From JBQTKD01 sp052386455 (GTDB lineage Bacteria > Actinomycetota > Actinomycetes > Sporichthyales > Sporichthyaceae), in the NCBI GenBank assembly GCA_052386455.1, contig JBQTKD010000057.1:35328-99327 (forward strand): a DNA stretch of 64,000 nt. Reading direction: 5' to 3'. The notes below the pieces were generated by a model. That model worked only from the letters and a program-made list of their open reading frames with translations. It did not search any database and had not been told where the DNA came from. Positions 49,799 to 58,533 of the stretch are shown here, one piece after another (positions within the stretch are counted from its first letter, which is position 1; each line of letters starts with the position of its first letter). The translations under genes were made by a program, and so were the position numbers.

Positions 49799-51202
49799 GT
49801 GACGAACGGACAGCCCGCCACCGCCACCGCCGCCGGGCGTTCGGTGCTGTCCACCCGCCGGCGCCGGCTCGGCTACCTGCTCGGCGCCGGCGCGCTCGCT
49901 GTGGCGACCGCCCTGCTCGTTCCCATTCGCGACGAGGTCTCGCCCGCGTCGATTCTGCTGATCTACCTCCTCGGCGTGGTCGCGGTTGCCGTGGTCGGGG
50001 GCCTGTTCCCGGCGTTGCTCACCGGTGCGGCGGCCTATGCCGTGGTCCACGTGTGGCTCGTCGAGCCGTACGGCGAACTCGGCATCGCCGACGTGGACAA
50101 CGCGATCTCGGTGGCGATCTTCGGTCTCGTCGCGGTCGTGGTCAGCGTGACCGTCGAGTTCGCCGCACGGTCCCGCGCCGCGGCCGAGCGCACCGGCGCC
50201 GAGGCCGACCTGCTCTCCCGCCTCGCGGCCGCGCCGGTCAACGTCACCTCCCTCGCCGACCTGCTGGAGGAGATTCGCAGCACCTACGCGATGACGTCGG
50301 TGGCCCTGGTCGACGAGGCCGGCGGTCGGCGTCGCGTCCTGGGCATCGTCGGCCCGCCGCTGCAGGGCGATCCGGTCGTCTCCATGGACGCAGGCGAGGA
50401 CCTGCGGCTGATCGGCGAAGGACCGCCGGTGCTGGCCGCGGACCGGCGCCTGCTGTCCCGTCTAGCCGCCGCGGCGGCGCGCTCCGCGCAGGCCCAGCGC
50501 GTCGCCGCCGACGCCGCCCAGGCCCAGCAGTTGGCCGAGGTCGATCGGCTGCGTTCGGCGTTGCTCGCCGCGGTCGGGCACGATCTGCGCACGCCGCTGG
50601 CCGGCATCAAGGCTGCGGCCTCGAGCCTCCGCCAGCTCGACGTCGAGTGGTCGGCCGAGGAGCGCGCGGAGTTCCTCGCGCAGATCGAGGACTCCGCGGA
50701 CCGCCTCGCGGACCTGCTGGCGAACCTGCTGGCCATGAGCCGCCTGCAGGCCGGCGTGCTCTCGGTGCAGCGTCGCTCGGTGGGCCTGGACGAGGTCGTC
50801 GCCCAGGCGCTGCTCGGCTTCGGCGAAGACGAGATCCTCGTCGACGTCCCGGAGGATCTCCCGCTGCTCGACACCGACCCCGGGCTCCTCGAGCGCGTCG
50901 TTGCGAACCTGGCGAGCAACGCGGCGCGCTTCGCGCCCGCGGGGTCCCCGGTCGTGGTGCGCGGGCGGCTCGACCCGGGCGGCGAAGCACTCGTGCTGAC
51001 GGTGGTCGATACCGGCCCCGGCGTGGCACCGGCAGACTGGGCGACGATGTTCGCGCCCTTCCAACGACTCGACGACCGCGGCGGCGGCGTCGGCCTCGGC
51101 CTGGCCATCGCCCGCGGCTTCACCGAGGCGCTCGGCGGGACCCTCACTCCCGCCCAGACGCCGGGCGGCGGGCTCACCATGACGGTTCGGCTCCCTCGGT
51201 GA
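49799..51202 (+). CDS. KdpD-type sensor histidine kinase lacking the N-terminal sensory half
   Basis: A 467-residue membrane kinase. Residues 25-120 hold four short helices of the DUF4118 type found in KdpD (SPASILLIYLLGVVAVAVVG, VHVWLVEPYGELGI). A GAF-like spacer follows. The transmitter has the phosphoacceptor His261 in LLAAVGHDLRTPLAGIKAA, the N box NLASNAARFAPAG and the G box VVDTGPGVAPADW with GVGLGLAIARG. Full KdpD has a further 400 residues (Walker-containing KdpD domain and Usp domain) that are absent. GTG at 49799 is used. It overlaps the regulator gene by four bases and lies 23 bases after ktrA, so it probably senses potassium or turgor for this locus. Confidence 0.88.
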   Translation: MTNGQPATATAAGRSVLSTRRRRLGYLLGAGALAVATALLVPIRDEVSPASILLIYLLGVVAVAVVGGLFPALLTGAAAYAVVHVWLVEPYGELGIADVDNAISVAIFGLVAVVVSVTVEFAARSRAAAERTGAEADLLSRLAAAPVNVTSLADLLEEIRSTYAMTSVALVDEAGGRRRVLGIVGPPLQGDPVVSMDAGEDLRLIGEGPPVLAADRRLLSRLAAAAARSAQAQRVAADAAQAQQLAEVDRLRSALLAAVGHDLRTPLAGIKAAASSLRQLDVEWSAEERAEFLAQIEDSADRLADLLANLLAMSRLQAGVLSVQRRSVGLDEVVAQALLGFGEDEILVDVPEDLPLLDTDPGLLERVVANLASNAARFAPAGSPVVVRGRLDPGGEALVLTVVDTGPGVAPADWATMFAPFQRLDDRGGGVGLGLAIARGFTEALGGTLTPAQTPGGGLTMTVRLPR

Positions 51203-51891
51203 GCGTGGAGGGGGCACGCGTCCTCGTCGTCGAGGACGAGCCGACGCTGCTGCGCGCACTCGCGATCAACCTCAAGGCGCGCAGGTACACGGTGGACACC
51301 GCCGCCGGTGGCGCGGAGGCTCTCGCCGTCGCGGCCCGGCACACCCCGGACCTGGTGATCCTGGATCTCGGCCTGCCGGATCTGGACGGCGTCGAGGTCA
51401 TCGAGGGCCTGCGCGGCTGGTGCCGGGCGCCGATCGTCGTGCTGTCCGCGCGCGAGGACCAGGCGCAGAAGGTCGCGGCGCTCGACGCCGGCGCCGACGA
51501 CTACGTGACCAAGCCCTTCGGCATGGACGAACTGCTCGCCCGGGTCCGGGCGGCGCTGCGGCGCGCCGCGGATCCGGGGGACTCCACCTCGGTCGTGGTC
51601 ACCGACTCGTTCACCGTGGACCTGGCAGCCAAGCGGGTGGTCACCGCCGCGGGCGAGGAGGTCCGGCTGACCCCCACCGAGTGGGGCGTGCTGGAGGTTT
51701 TGGTGCGCAACGTCGGCAAGCAGGTGAGCCAGCGGCAGTTGCTGCAGGAGGTCTGGGGCCCGGCCTACGGGACCGAGACGAACTACCTGCGGGTCTACCT
51801 CGCGCAGTTGCGGCGCAAGCTCGAACCCGAGCCCAGCCGCCCCCGGCACCTCATCACCGATCCGGGCATGGGCTACCGCTTCCAGATCTGA
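51199..51891 (+). CDS. KdpE-type OmpR-family response regulator
   Basis: A 230-residue two-domain regulator. The receiver has the acidic pair in VVEDEPTLLRAL, phosphoacceptor Asp56 in PDLVILDLGLPDLDGVEV and Lys105 in YVTKPFGMDELLAR. The C-terminal winged helix has LTPTEWGVLEVLVRNVGKQV, RQLLQEVWGPAYGTETNYL and RVYLAQLRRKLEPEPSRPRH, closest to KdpE. GTG overlaps the kinase stop by four bases, so this is a cognate pair. Targets are likely the potassium genes upstream; no kdpFABC lies in the window. Confidence 0.92.
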   Translation: MSVEGARVLVVEDEPTLLRALAINLKARRYTVDTAAGGAEALAVAARHTPDLVILDLGLPDLDGVEVIEGLRGWCRAPIVVLSAREDQAQKVAALDAGADDYVTKPFGMDELLARVRAALRRAADPGDSTSVVVTDSFTVDLAAKRVVTAAGEEVRLTPTEWGVLEVLVRNVGKQVSQRQLLQEVWGPAYGTETNYLRVYLAQLRRKLEPEPSRPRHLITDPGMGYRFQI

Positions 51892-51971
51892 TTAAGTCGT
51901 GTTAGAAATGATTGAGCACTTGACCTTTGGGTGCTTTCAATCACATTGGGCCACCTCCCGGAAGGGTCCAG
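51892..51971 (+). promoter_or_regulatory. AT-rich promoter region of the liv-type operon
   Basis: An 80-base spacer, markedly AT-rich at its start (GATTAAGTCGTGTTAGAAATG). It contains CACTTGACCTTTGGGTGC, which includes a TTGACC -35-like hexamer. CATTGG about 18 bases further on is only a weak -10. TTGACCTTT also appears at 1689-1697, within the motif-bearing region before the LuxR-type gene. GGAAGGG forms the ribosome-binding site of the next gene. Confidence 0.4.
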
Positions 51972-53351
51972 ATGAGGATTTCTCGCACTTTCGCCAGCGG
52001 AACCGCGGGACTGCTCGCGGTCGGCGCCTGGGCGGCGCTGCCGCCCGCGTCCGCCCGCGCCGAGTCGACGTACGCCGCGGTAGCGCGCGCCAACGGCTTC
52101 GAACTGGCGATCTCCAACCCGTCGATCCCGACGGGCATCGCGATCGAGGGCGGCGGCCCGGCGGCCGCCGCCAGGCAGGACAGCCTCGGCGTGCGCGACG
52201 CCGGCGCCCAGTTCCCGTACGCGGGCGACACCGTGCCCGGCCTGCCCGCCACCGGTGCGGCCCTGTTCGGTTTCCCCGCCCCCGCCTATCCGTTCCTCGC
52301 CTCCTCCAACGCCGGGTCGGACCCGCAGACGATCTCCTACCCGGGCGTGAACCTGCACGCCGAAAGCGGCGACTTCACCACGCTCGCCACGGCCCGCGGC
52401 GGCGACAACGGTCTGATCGGCGTGCTGTCCAGCGCCCGCGTCGACGAGAACCGCGACGGCGACGTGATCTCCACGGCCAGCACGTCGGCGGACGCCGTGA
52501 AGCTCGGCCCGTACGCGACCCTCAACGACGTCCGCACGGTCGCCACCGTCGTCGCGAACGGAGCGACCGGCAAGGTCACCCGCACCACCACGACCTCCGT
52601 CGGGCGCATCTCGGTCCCCGGCCTCGACCTCGAAATCCCGAAGCAGACCCCGGCGCAGGTGCCTATCCCGGTGCCGATTCCCGGCGTGCCGAACCAGGCG
52701 CCCTTCGAGTTCCCGCCGGTCCCGTTCCCCGCGGGCGGCGAGAACCTGCACAACCCGGACATCGGGATCCAGGACGGATACTTCACGGTCACCGGCGTGT
52801 ACGGCGGTCAGAAGCAGACCTACGCGGTCTCCTCCGACACCGTGCTCGCGGCGCTCGAGCAGGCCGGCATCACGGTGAGCTTCCAGGCGCCGATGGACAT
52901 CAAGAACGGCATCTCGTCGGGCACCTACCGCTTCGAGTACACCGCCGCGGCGCCGCCGGAGAACGGCTACTACAACGGCGCCACCAAGTTCGCCCAGTCC
53001 ACCGCCTCGGTCGTGGCCAGCGTGGACCTGAACCCGGTGCCCGCAGCTGCGGCGCCGCCCAGCCTGATCCCGCCGATCGACGGCGTGCCGGTCGCGCCGC
53101 CGGCGGACGTTCTCGGCGCCCCGCTCGACGCAGGCGCCCTGCCCGCGGAGGTTCCCGCGGTGGCGTCGATCCCCGCGCCGGCAGCGGCCCAGCCCGCGCC
53201 TCGCGCGACGGACACCGTCGCGCTGAGCGTCCAGCAGGCCAGTGGCCCGCTGCCCTCCGGCGCCGACAACCTCTACCTCGTCGTCGTAGGCATTGCAGGG
53301 CTCGGATTCCTTGCAGCAGCAGGCGTTTCGATGTGGGGAGTGCGGTCGTGA
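51972..53351 (+). CDS. Exported, C-terminally anchored protein opening the liv-type operon
   Basis: A 459-residue protein I do not recognise. ATG at 51972 follows GGAAGGG. Residues 1-30 are a signal peptide ending ARAESTYA. The ectodomain (about 31-360) is rich in Gly/Ala/Thr and beta-prone, with NPSIPTGIAIEGGGP, PYAGDTVPGLPATGAALFGF and a central Pro-rich connector QTPAQVPIPVPIPGVPNQ. A low-complexity Ala/Pro segment (residues 365-425) precedes a single C-terminal transmembrane helix (LYLVVVGIAGLGFLAAAG). This layout fits a cell-surface or periplasm-facing receptor or scaffold. It is the first gene of a seven-gene chain with overlapping junctions that continues into the ABC genes, so a part in uptake is likely but unproven. 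Confidence 0.65.
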   Translation: MRISRTFASGTAGLLAVGAWAALPPASARAESTYAAVARANGFELAISNPSIPTGIAIEGGGPAAAARQDSLGVRDAGAQFPYAGDTVPGLPATGAALFGFPAPAYPFLASSNAGSDPQTISYPGVNLHAESGDFTTLATARGGDNGLIGVLSSARVDENRDGDVISTASTSADAVKLGPYATLNDVRTVATVVANGATGKVTRTTTTSVGRISVPGLDLEIPKQTPAQVPIPVPIPGVPNQAPFEFPPVPFPAGGENLHNPDIGIQDGYFTVTGVYGGQKQTYAVSSDTVLAALEQAGITVSFQAPMDIKNGISSGTYRFEYTAAAPPENGYYNGATKFAQSTASVVASVDLNPVPAAAAPPSLIPPIDGVPVAPPADVLGAPLDAGALPAEVPAVASIPAPAAAQPAPRATDTVALSVQQASGPLPSGADNLYLVVVGIAGLGFLAAAGVSMWGVRS

Positions 53352-53698
53352 ACATGCTCAGCTACCTGCGCGTGCAGTGGGACCGTGCCGCGGCCGTGGC
53401 TGCGGCGATCGTCGGCGTCGTGCTGCTAATCGCGGGCTACCGCGGGGTCTCCGACACCGAGTACATCGCCGAGCAGATCCCGTACGTGATCTCCTTCGGC
53501 TTCGGCACCCTCGTGCTGTTCACCGTGGCCGCGGTTCTGTGGATCTCCGCGGACCTGCGCGACGAGTGGCGCGAGCTGGCCAGGCAGGGCGAGCAGGTCA
53601 CCGAGGAACTCCACGACCGTCGGGCCGATCTGCAGGCCTGGCTGCAGGCGGAGGTCGCCCGCCAGGTGAACGCGCAGAACGCCGGGCCCCGCGGGTGA
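53348..53698 (+). CDS. Small two-helix membrane protein with coiled-coil tail
   Basis: A 116-residue protein from GTG at 53348, overlapping the gene before it by four bases. Helix 1 is AAAVAAAIVGVVLLIAGY and helix 2 ISFGFGTLVLFTVAAVLWIS, separated by a short loop SDTEYIAEQIPY. The C-terminal 45 residues are charged and helical (LRDEWRELARQGEQVTEEL, then RRADLQAWLQAEVARQV), a likely cytosolic coiled coil. No family is recognised. Its tight coupling suggests that it works with the exported protein and the ABC importer, for instance as an accessory membrane subunit. Confidence 0.65.
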   Translation: MNMLSYLRVQWDRAAAVAAAIVGVVLLIAGYRGVSDTEYIAEQIPYVISFGFGTLVLFTVAAVLWISADLRDEWRELARQGEQVTEELHDRRADLQAWLQAEVARQVNAQNAGPRG

Positions 53699-54228
53699 AG
53701 GTCGTGACGGCCTCGGCACGGCGCGAGCACGCGGTTGGAGCCGGGCACGCCCGCGACACTGCACCGGCGACGGTGCCGGCGATCGCGGCCGTCCGGGTGC
53801 CCAGCCCGTGGCGGCGCGGCGAGACCGTCGTGGCCGGGATTGTCGGCGGCATAGGCGTTCTGGGCATCGGCTGGTGCTGGTACCAGGCCTCGGACAAGGT
53901 CGTGTGGCGAGACCAGCTGTCGTGGCTGGCCGGGGCCGCACCCTTCGCGTCCCTGGTGGTCCTCGCGGGTGTCTGCTGGGTGGTCGTCGGCATGCGTCGG
54001 GTGCGCGGCGGCTTCCGCGAACTCGCCGACGCCCGTGCCGCCGCGTTCGCGCTGGACCGGCCCGAGGTCACCATGACCGCGGTCCTGGCCGCCGCGCCAG
54101 GCCTGGTCACCGCGGAATCCATGACCCGCGCTCACCGCCCGGACTGCCTGCTGATGCGCGGCAAGACCGCGATCGAGATTCCGCTGGTCGACGAGCCCCA
54201 GTATCAGCGGTGCGGGGTGTGCGACTGA
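53695..54228 (+). CDS. Two-helix membrane protein with C-terminal CxxC
   Basis: A 177-residue protein from GTG at 53695, again overlapping by four bases. A basic N-terminal 45 residues is followed by helix 1 (VVAGIVGGIGVLGIGWCWY) and helix 2 (FASLVVLAGVCWVVVGM). The cytosolic C-terminal half has LDRPEVTMTAVLAAAP and a terminal block THRPDCLLMRGK-like segment (AHRPDCLLM) ending RCGVCD. The three cysteines and His near the end could form a metal site or a redox pair. No family is recognised. Its stop shares a base with the LivH-LivM start. Confidence 0.6.
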   Translation: MKVVTASARREHAVGAGHARDTAPATVPAIAAVRVPSPWRRGETVVAGIVGGIGVLGIGWCWYQASDKVVWRDQLSWLAGAAPFASLVVLAGVCWVVVGMRRVRGGFRELADARAAAFALDRPEVTMTAVLAAAPGLVTAESMTRAHRPDCLLMRGKTAIEIPLVDEPQYQRCGVCD

Positions 54229-56132
54229 TGGGCGACTACGTCCCGTTCATAGTCTTCGGCGTCATCACCGGCTCCATCTACGGGCTCACGGCGATGGGCC
54301 TGGTCCTGACCTACAAGACCTCCGGCGTCTTCAACATCGCGCACGGTGCCGTCTGCGCCGCCTCGGCCTACGGCTTCTTCTGGCTGAGGGAGCGTCAGGA
54401 CCTTCCCTGGCCGCTCGCGTTCCTGATCGTGGCGCTGGTGTTCGGGCCCCTGGCCGGTCTCGTCCTCGAGCGGCTGGCCGTCGTCCTCGCGCCGGTGTCG
54501 ACGGCCTACCGCATCGTCGGCACCGTCGGCCTGCTCGTCGCGATCCGTGCCCTGATCGCGCTCGGGTTCGGCGAACGCGGCCTGTCCTTCAACACCTTCC
54601 TGTCCCAGGAGAAGGTGTTCACGATTTCCAGCGTCGCCGTCACCGTCGAGCACCTGCTCATCCTCGGGCTCGGCGTGGTCTCCGCAGGCGGTCTGTTCGC
54701 CTTCTTCCGGCTGTCTCGGCTGGGCACCGCGATGCGCGGCGTCGTCGACGATCCGCAACTGCTCAGCATGTCCGGCACCGCGCCGGTCGCGGTGCGCCGC
54801 GCCTCCTGGATGATCGGCTCCTCCTTCGCCGCGGTCTCCGGGATCCTGTTCGCCTCCAACCAGGCGCAGCTCGACGTCAACGTTCTGAGCCTGTTGGTGG
54901 TCCAGGCCTTCGGCGCCGCGATCTTCGGTCGCTTCCAGAGCATCCCGCTGGCCTTTCTCGGCGGTATCGCGATCGGCGTCCTGCAGAAGGTCGTCGGCAA
55001 GGCCGTCGGCGACACCGAGTCCCTGCAGGGGCTCAACCTCGCCGTCCCGTTCCTCGTGCTGTTCATCGGCCTGCTCGTGATTCCGCGTCACAAGCTCGTC
55101 GAGGTCGGCCGCATGGTGCGGGCTCGTCCGCCGGCGGCGCCGTTCTTCTCCCCGCGAGTCCGCGCGGGCGGCTTCGTCGTCTTCGCGGCTGTGCTGCTCG
55201 CCCTGCCGACCATCGTGGACAGCCGGCTGCCCGGCTACAACACCGCGATGACCCAGGTGCTGCTGTTCGTCTCCCTGCACCTGCTGGTCCGCACCTCCGG
55301 GCAGATTTCCCTGTGCCACGTGGGTTTCGCGGCCGTTGGCGCCGCCGGCTTCGGGCACATGCTCGGCCACGGCGTGCCGTTCTTCCTGGCCCTGCTGATC
55401 GGTGGGCTGGTCTGTCTGCCGGTGGCCCTGGTCGTCTCGGTGCCGGCGATCCGGCTGTCCGGGCTGTACCTGGCCCTGGCCACCCTCGGGTTCGGCATCC
55501 TGCTCTCGCAGTTCGCCTACTCCAAGAAGTACATGTTCGGCGGCGGGCAACTGCTCACGCGCCGTCCCGACGGCTTCGCCTCGGATACCCGGTACTACTA
55601 CCTGCTGCTCGGCTTCGCCGTCGCCGCCGTCGCCGTGGTGCTGATCGTCGAGCGGTCCAGGCTGGGTCGCCTGTTGCGCGCCATGTCGGACTCGCCGATG
55701 GCCTTGACGACGCTGGGAACCTCGGTCGCGGTGTCCCGCGTCATCGTGTTCGCGATCTCCGGATTCATCGCCGGCATCAGCGGCGCGCTCTACGCGAGCC
55801 TGTTCGGCGCGGTGAACCAGGACGCCTTCAACTACGTCCAGTCCCTGCTCGCCCTCGCCGTCCTGGCGATCGCCGGCAGCCGTACCATCACCGCCGCGTT
55901 CGCGGCGCCGTTCCTGCTCTACGTCGTCCCGCTCTACTTCACCGACGAGAAGTTCAACCAGTACCTGCAGCTGTCCTTCGGCCTCGGCGCGATCCTCGCC
56001 GCCGCCGCCTCGCAGGGCGCGATCGGCACGGCCCTGGCCCGTGCCACCCAGCGGCACGCGGGCCGGGCTCAGGGCCCAGCCGGCCGCCGTATGCCATTCC
56101 CTGTCTCGCTCCACGTTGGAGGCACCCAGTGA
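54228..56132 (+). CDS. Fused LivH-LivM permease of a branched-chain-amino-acid-type ABC importer
   Basis: A 634-residue membrane protein combining both permease subunits. The N-terminal half (1-290) is LivH-like: GSIYGLTAMGLVLTYKTSGV, NIAHGAVCAASAYGFFWL and the ATPase-docking GTAMRGVVDDPQLLSMSG. The C-terminal half (from about 310) is LivM-like: LLVRTSGQISLCHVGFAAVG, VVSVPAIRLSGLYLALATLG and GRLLRAMSDSPMALTTLGTS. About eighteen helices in total. In classical systems the two are separate genes. It is followed by the receptor and two ATPases, completing a HAAT-family importer for amino acids, amides or urea-like solutes. Confidence 0.9.
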   Translation: MGDYVPFIVFGVITGSIYGLTAMGLVLTYKTSGVFNIAHGAVCAASAYGFFWLRERQDLPWPLAFLIVALVFGPLAGLVLERLAVVLAPVSTAYRIVGTVGLLVAIRALIALGFGERGLSFNTFLSQEKVFTISSVAVTVEHLLILGLGVVSAGGLFAFFRLSRLGTAMRGVVDDPQLLSMSGTAPVAVRRASWMIGSSFAAVSGILFASNQAQLDVNVLSLLVVQAFGAAIFGRFQSIPLAFLGGIAIGVLQKVVGKAVGDTESLQGLNLAVPFLVLFIGLLVIPRHKLVEVGRMVRARPPAAPFFSPRVRAGGFVVFAAVLLALPTIVDSRLPGYNTAMTQVLLFVSLHLLVRTSGQISLCHVGFAAVGAAGFGHMLGHGVPFFLALLIGGLVCLPVALVVSVPAIRLSGLYLALATLGFGILLSQFAYSKKYMFGGGQLLTRRPDGFASDTRYYYLLLGFAVAAVAVVLIVERSRLGRLLRAMSDSPMALTTLGTSVAVSRVIVFAISGFIAGISGALYASLFGAVNQDAFNYVQSLLALAVLAIAGSRTITAAFAAPFLLYVVPLYFTDEKFNQYLQLSFGLGAILAAAASQGAIGTALARATQRHAGRAQGPAGRRMPFPVSLHVGGTQ

Positions 56133-57751
56133 ACGTGTCGCGCCTGCGGGCCCGTCGAAGCGCGATCGCCCTCGGGACCCTGTCCGCGGTCCTGCTCGTC
56201 TCCGGGTGCGGTGGAACCCGAATCGACCACGAACGCATCGTCGCGGCAGGGAACGGCGGCGGCGGGGCAGGTCTCGTTCCGTCCGCGGCCCAGTTCCCGG
56301 CAGACGCCGCAGCCGCCGAGGCGGCGGTCGAAGCCCCTGCGGCAGCGGGCGAAGTGCCGGCCGCCGACACGACCGCGGCGGTCGACGCTCCGGCGGCAGC
56401 GGCCACGGCCAAGGTTCCGGCGGCGAAGGAGGGCGCGGCCAAGCCGGCGGCCGGCGCCGCAAAGAACGCACCCGCCGCGTCGACCACGACCACGGCCGCC
56501 GCCCCGAAGGCAGCGGCAGCCGCCTGCCCGCAGCAGCTGGCGCCGATCGTCCTCGGTCAGACCCTCGCCGCATCCGGTCTCGTCGGCGCGGCCATCGCCG
56601 GCCTTCGCACCGGCGTCGCCGTGTGGGCGCGCGACGTCAACGCCCGGGGCGGCATCGCGTGTCGCTCGATCCAGGTCGTCCAGCTCGACGACGGCTCGGA
56701 CCCCTCGCGCGTGTCCGCCAACTGGAACCAGCTGATGAAGGTCAAGGGCGCCATCGCCTGCCTCGGCTGCGGTGCGCCGATCCCGATCGCCGCGCTGCGC
56801 ACGGCGGCCGAACGCGACAAGATCCCGATCATCGGTGGCGACAACACCGCGGTGGACTGGTTCGAGAGCCAGTGGCTCTTCCCGTCCGGCGGCGCACCGC
56901 TCGCCTCCTACTCCGGGGCCTACATCGACGCCGCGAAGGTCGCTCCGGGCGCCAAGGCGGGCATCATGTACTGCGTCGAGGCCTCCGTCTGCACCTCGCT
57001 CAAGAACAACCACCCCGAAGGCGTGAAGCGCGCGGGCATGGAACTCGGGCCGGTCAAGGCCGTCTCGCTGACGCAGCCGGACTTCACGGCAGAGTGCCAG
57101 TCCATGAAGGACTCCGGCGTCAAGGTCGTGTTCCTGGGCCTGGACGGTTCGGCCAGCACCCGTGTCGCCCGCTCCTGCATCTCGCTGGGCTACAAGCCGG
57201 TCATCGTCACCGGCGCGATCGCCGTGTCGCAGCAGGCGGCAGTGGATACGAACCTGCGTTCGCTCGGGGTCTACCTCGGCACCGGCACGGCACCGTTCAC
57301 CGAGGTCACCGCACCGCCCGTCGCGGCGTACCTCGCGGCGATGGCCCGCTACGCGCCCGGAGCAGCCGTCGAGCAGCAGGCCATGCTCGGCTGGGCCGCA
57401 GGCAAGCTCTTCGAGGCCGCGATGGCCAAGGTCGTCGACAAGGCCAAGGCCGGCACCGTGAACACCGCGCTGGTCCTCGACGGCCTGTGGCAGCTCAAGG
57501 ACGAGAAGCTCGGCGGGCTCAGCCCGGGCGCGACCTTCACCAAGGGCAGCCCGGCGAAGTACGTCGACTGCTACTACGGCCTGGCACTCGGCCCCAAGGG
57601 CTTCACCTCTCCCACGGGAGCCAAGCCCGTCTGCTATCAGGGCAAGGGCGCAGCCGCCGGGTCGGTGCAGCCGGTCGGCGCGGAGCTGCCCGCGGCGTTC
57701 GTCGGGTCCCAGTCCGTGGTGGCCTCGGGCCGCCGGGCGAAGCGCCGATGA
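56129..57751 (+). CDS. Substrate-binding lipoprotein of the liv-type ABC importer
   Basis: A 540-residue receptor, longer than usual. The signal peptide ends in a lipobox VLLVSGC (Cys about residue 27). About 100 residues of low-complexity Ala/Pro/Thr/Lys follow (to about residue 130, including TTTTAAAPKAAA), a wall-spanning linker. The type-1 periplasmic binding fold starts at APIVLGQTLAASGLVG and has RGGIACRSIQVVQLDDGSDP, GAIACLGCGAPIPIAALRTA and VKVVFLGLDGSASTRVARS. GTG at 56129 overlaps the permease stop by four bases. The ligand is unknown. It belongs to the branched-chain-amino-acid/urea/amide receptor class. Confidence 0.88.
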   Translation: MNVSRLRARRSAIALGTLSAVLLVSGCGGTRIDHERIVAAGNGGGGAGLVPSAAQFPADAAAAEAAVEAPAAAGEVPAADTTAAVDAPAAAATAKVPAAKEGAAKPAAGAAKNAPAASTTTTAAAPKAAAAACPQQLAPIVLGQTLAASGLVGAAIAGLRTGVAVWARDVNARGGIACRSIQVVQLDDGSDPSRVSANWNQLMKVKGAIACLGCGAPIPIAALRTAAERDKIPIIGGDNTAVDWFESQWLFPSGGAPLASYSGAYIDAAKVAPGAKAGIMYCVEASVCTSLKNNHPEGVKRAGMELGPVKAVSLTQPDFTAECQSMKDSGVKVVFLGLDGSASTRVARSCISLGYKPVIVTGAIAVSQQAAVDTNLRSLGVYLGTGTAPFTEVTAPPVAAYLAAMARYAPGAAVEQQAMLGWAAGKLFEAAMAKVVDKAKAGTVNTALVLDGLWQLKDEKLGGLSPGATFTKGSPAKYVDCYYGLALGPKGFTSPTGAKPVCYQGKGAAAGSVQPVGAELPAAFVGSQSVVASGRRAKRR

Positions 57752-58533
57752 GTACGGGCCTGATCGTATCGAATCTGACGGTCCGTTACGGCGGGCTTAC
57801 CGCGGTGGCCGGGCAGACCCTCGAGGCGCCCCTGGGTCGCATCACGGGCCTGATCGGGCCGAACGGCGCCGGCAAGACCACGACGTTCAACGCGATCAGC
57901 GGCGTGGTCCGGCCCGCCGAAGGCACCGTACGGCTGTTCGGCGAGGACATCACGGGACTGCCGCCGCAGACCCGCGCGTTGCGCGGGCTGGGGCGCACGT
58001 TCCAGCGCATGGAGCTGTTCGAGACGCTCTCGGTGCGGGAGAACGTCGCCATGGGGCGCGAGGCCGCCATGGCCGGGCGCAACCCGCTCCGCCACCTCGC
58101 CGCCTCGCGTGCGGACCGCAGGCTCACCTACCGCCGGGCGGACGCCGCGATGGAGATGTGCAACATCGCGCACCTCGCGGACCGGCGCCCGGCGGACCTG
58201 TCGACGGGACAGCGGCGGCTGGTGGAACTGGCGCGCGTCTCCGCCGGCGAGTTCCGCGTCCTGCTGTTGGACGAGCCGTCCTCCGGCCTCGACGGGTCGG
58301 AGACCGAACGGTTCGGCGAGATCCTGCGCACGCTGGTGGCCGAGCGCGGGCTGGGCATCCTGATCGTCGAGCACGACATGGCCCTGGTCATGAGCACCTG
58401 CGAGTACATCTACGTGCTCGACTTCGGCAAGCCGATCTTCGAGGGCACCCCGCGCGAGGTGCAGACCTCCCCGCTGGTGCGCAGCGCCTACCTCGGCTCC
58501 GAGGCTCCCGAGCTCACGGACGAGGCGGTCTGA
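57748..58533 (+). CDS. livG: LivG-type ABC ATPase
   Basis: A 261-residue ATPase. Walker A GPNGAGKTT, a Q-loop region with LGRTFQRMELFETLSVRENV, signature LSTGQRRLVELARVSA (a Thr replaces the second Gly of the usual LSGGQ), Walker B LLLDEPSSGLDGSE and switch HDMALVMSTC. The C-terminal GKPIFEGTPREV helix is LivG-like. ATG overlaps the receptor stop by four bases and the stop overlaps livF by one. It would pair with LivF on the fused permease. Confidence 0.92.
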   Translation: MSTGLIVSNLTVRYGGLTAVAGQTLEAPLGRITGLIGPNGAGKTTTFNAISGVVRPAEGTVRLFGEDITGLPPQTRALRGLGRTFQRMELFETLSVRENVAMGREAAMAGRNPLRHLAASRADRRLTYRRADAAMEMCNIAHLADRRPADLSTGQRRLVELARVSAGEFRVLLLDEPSSGLDGSETERFGEILRTLVAERGLGILIVEHDMALVMSTCEYIYVLDFGKPIFEGTPREVQTSPLVRSAYLGSEAPELTDEAV

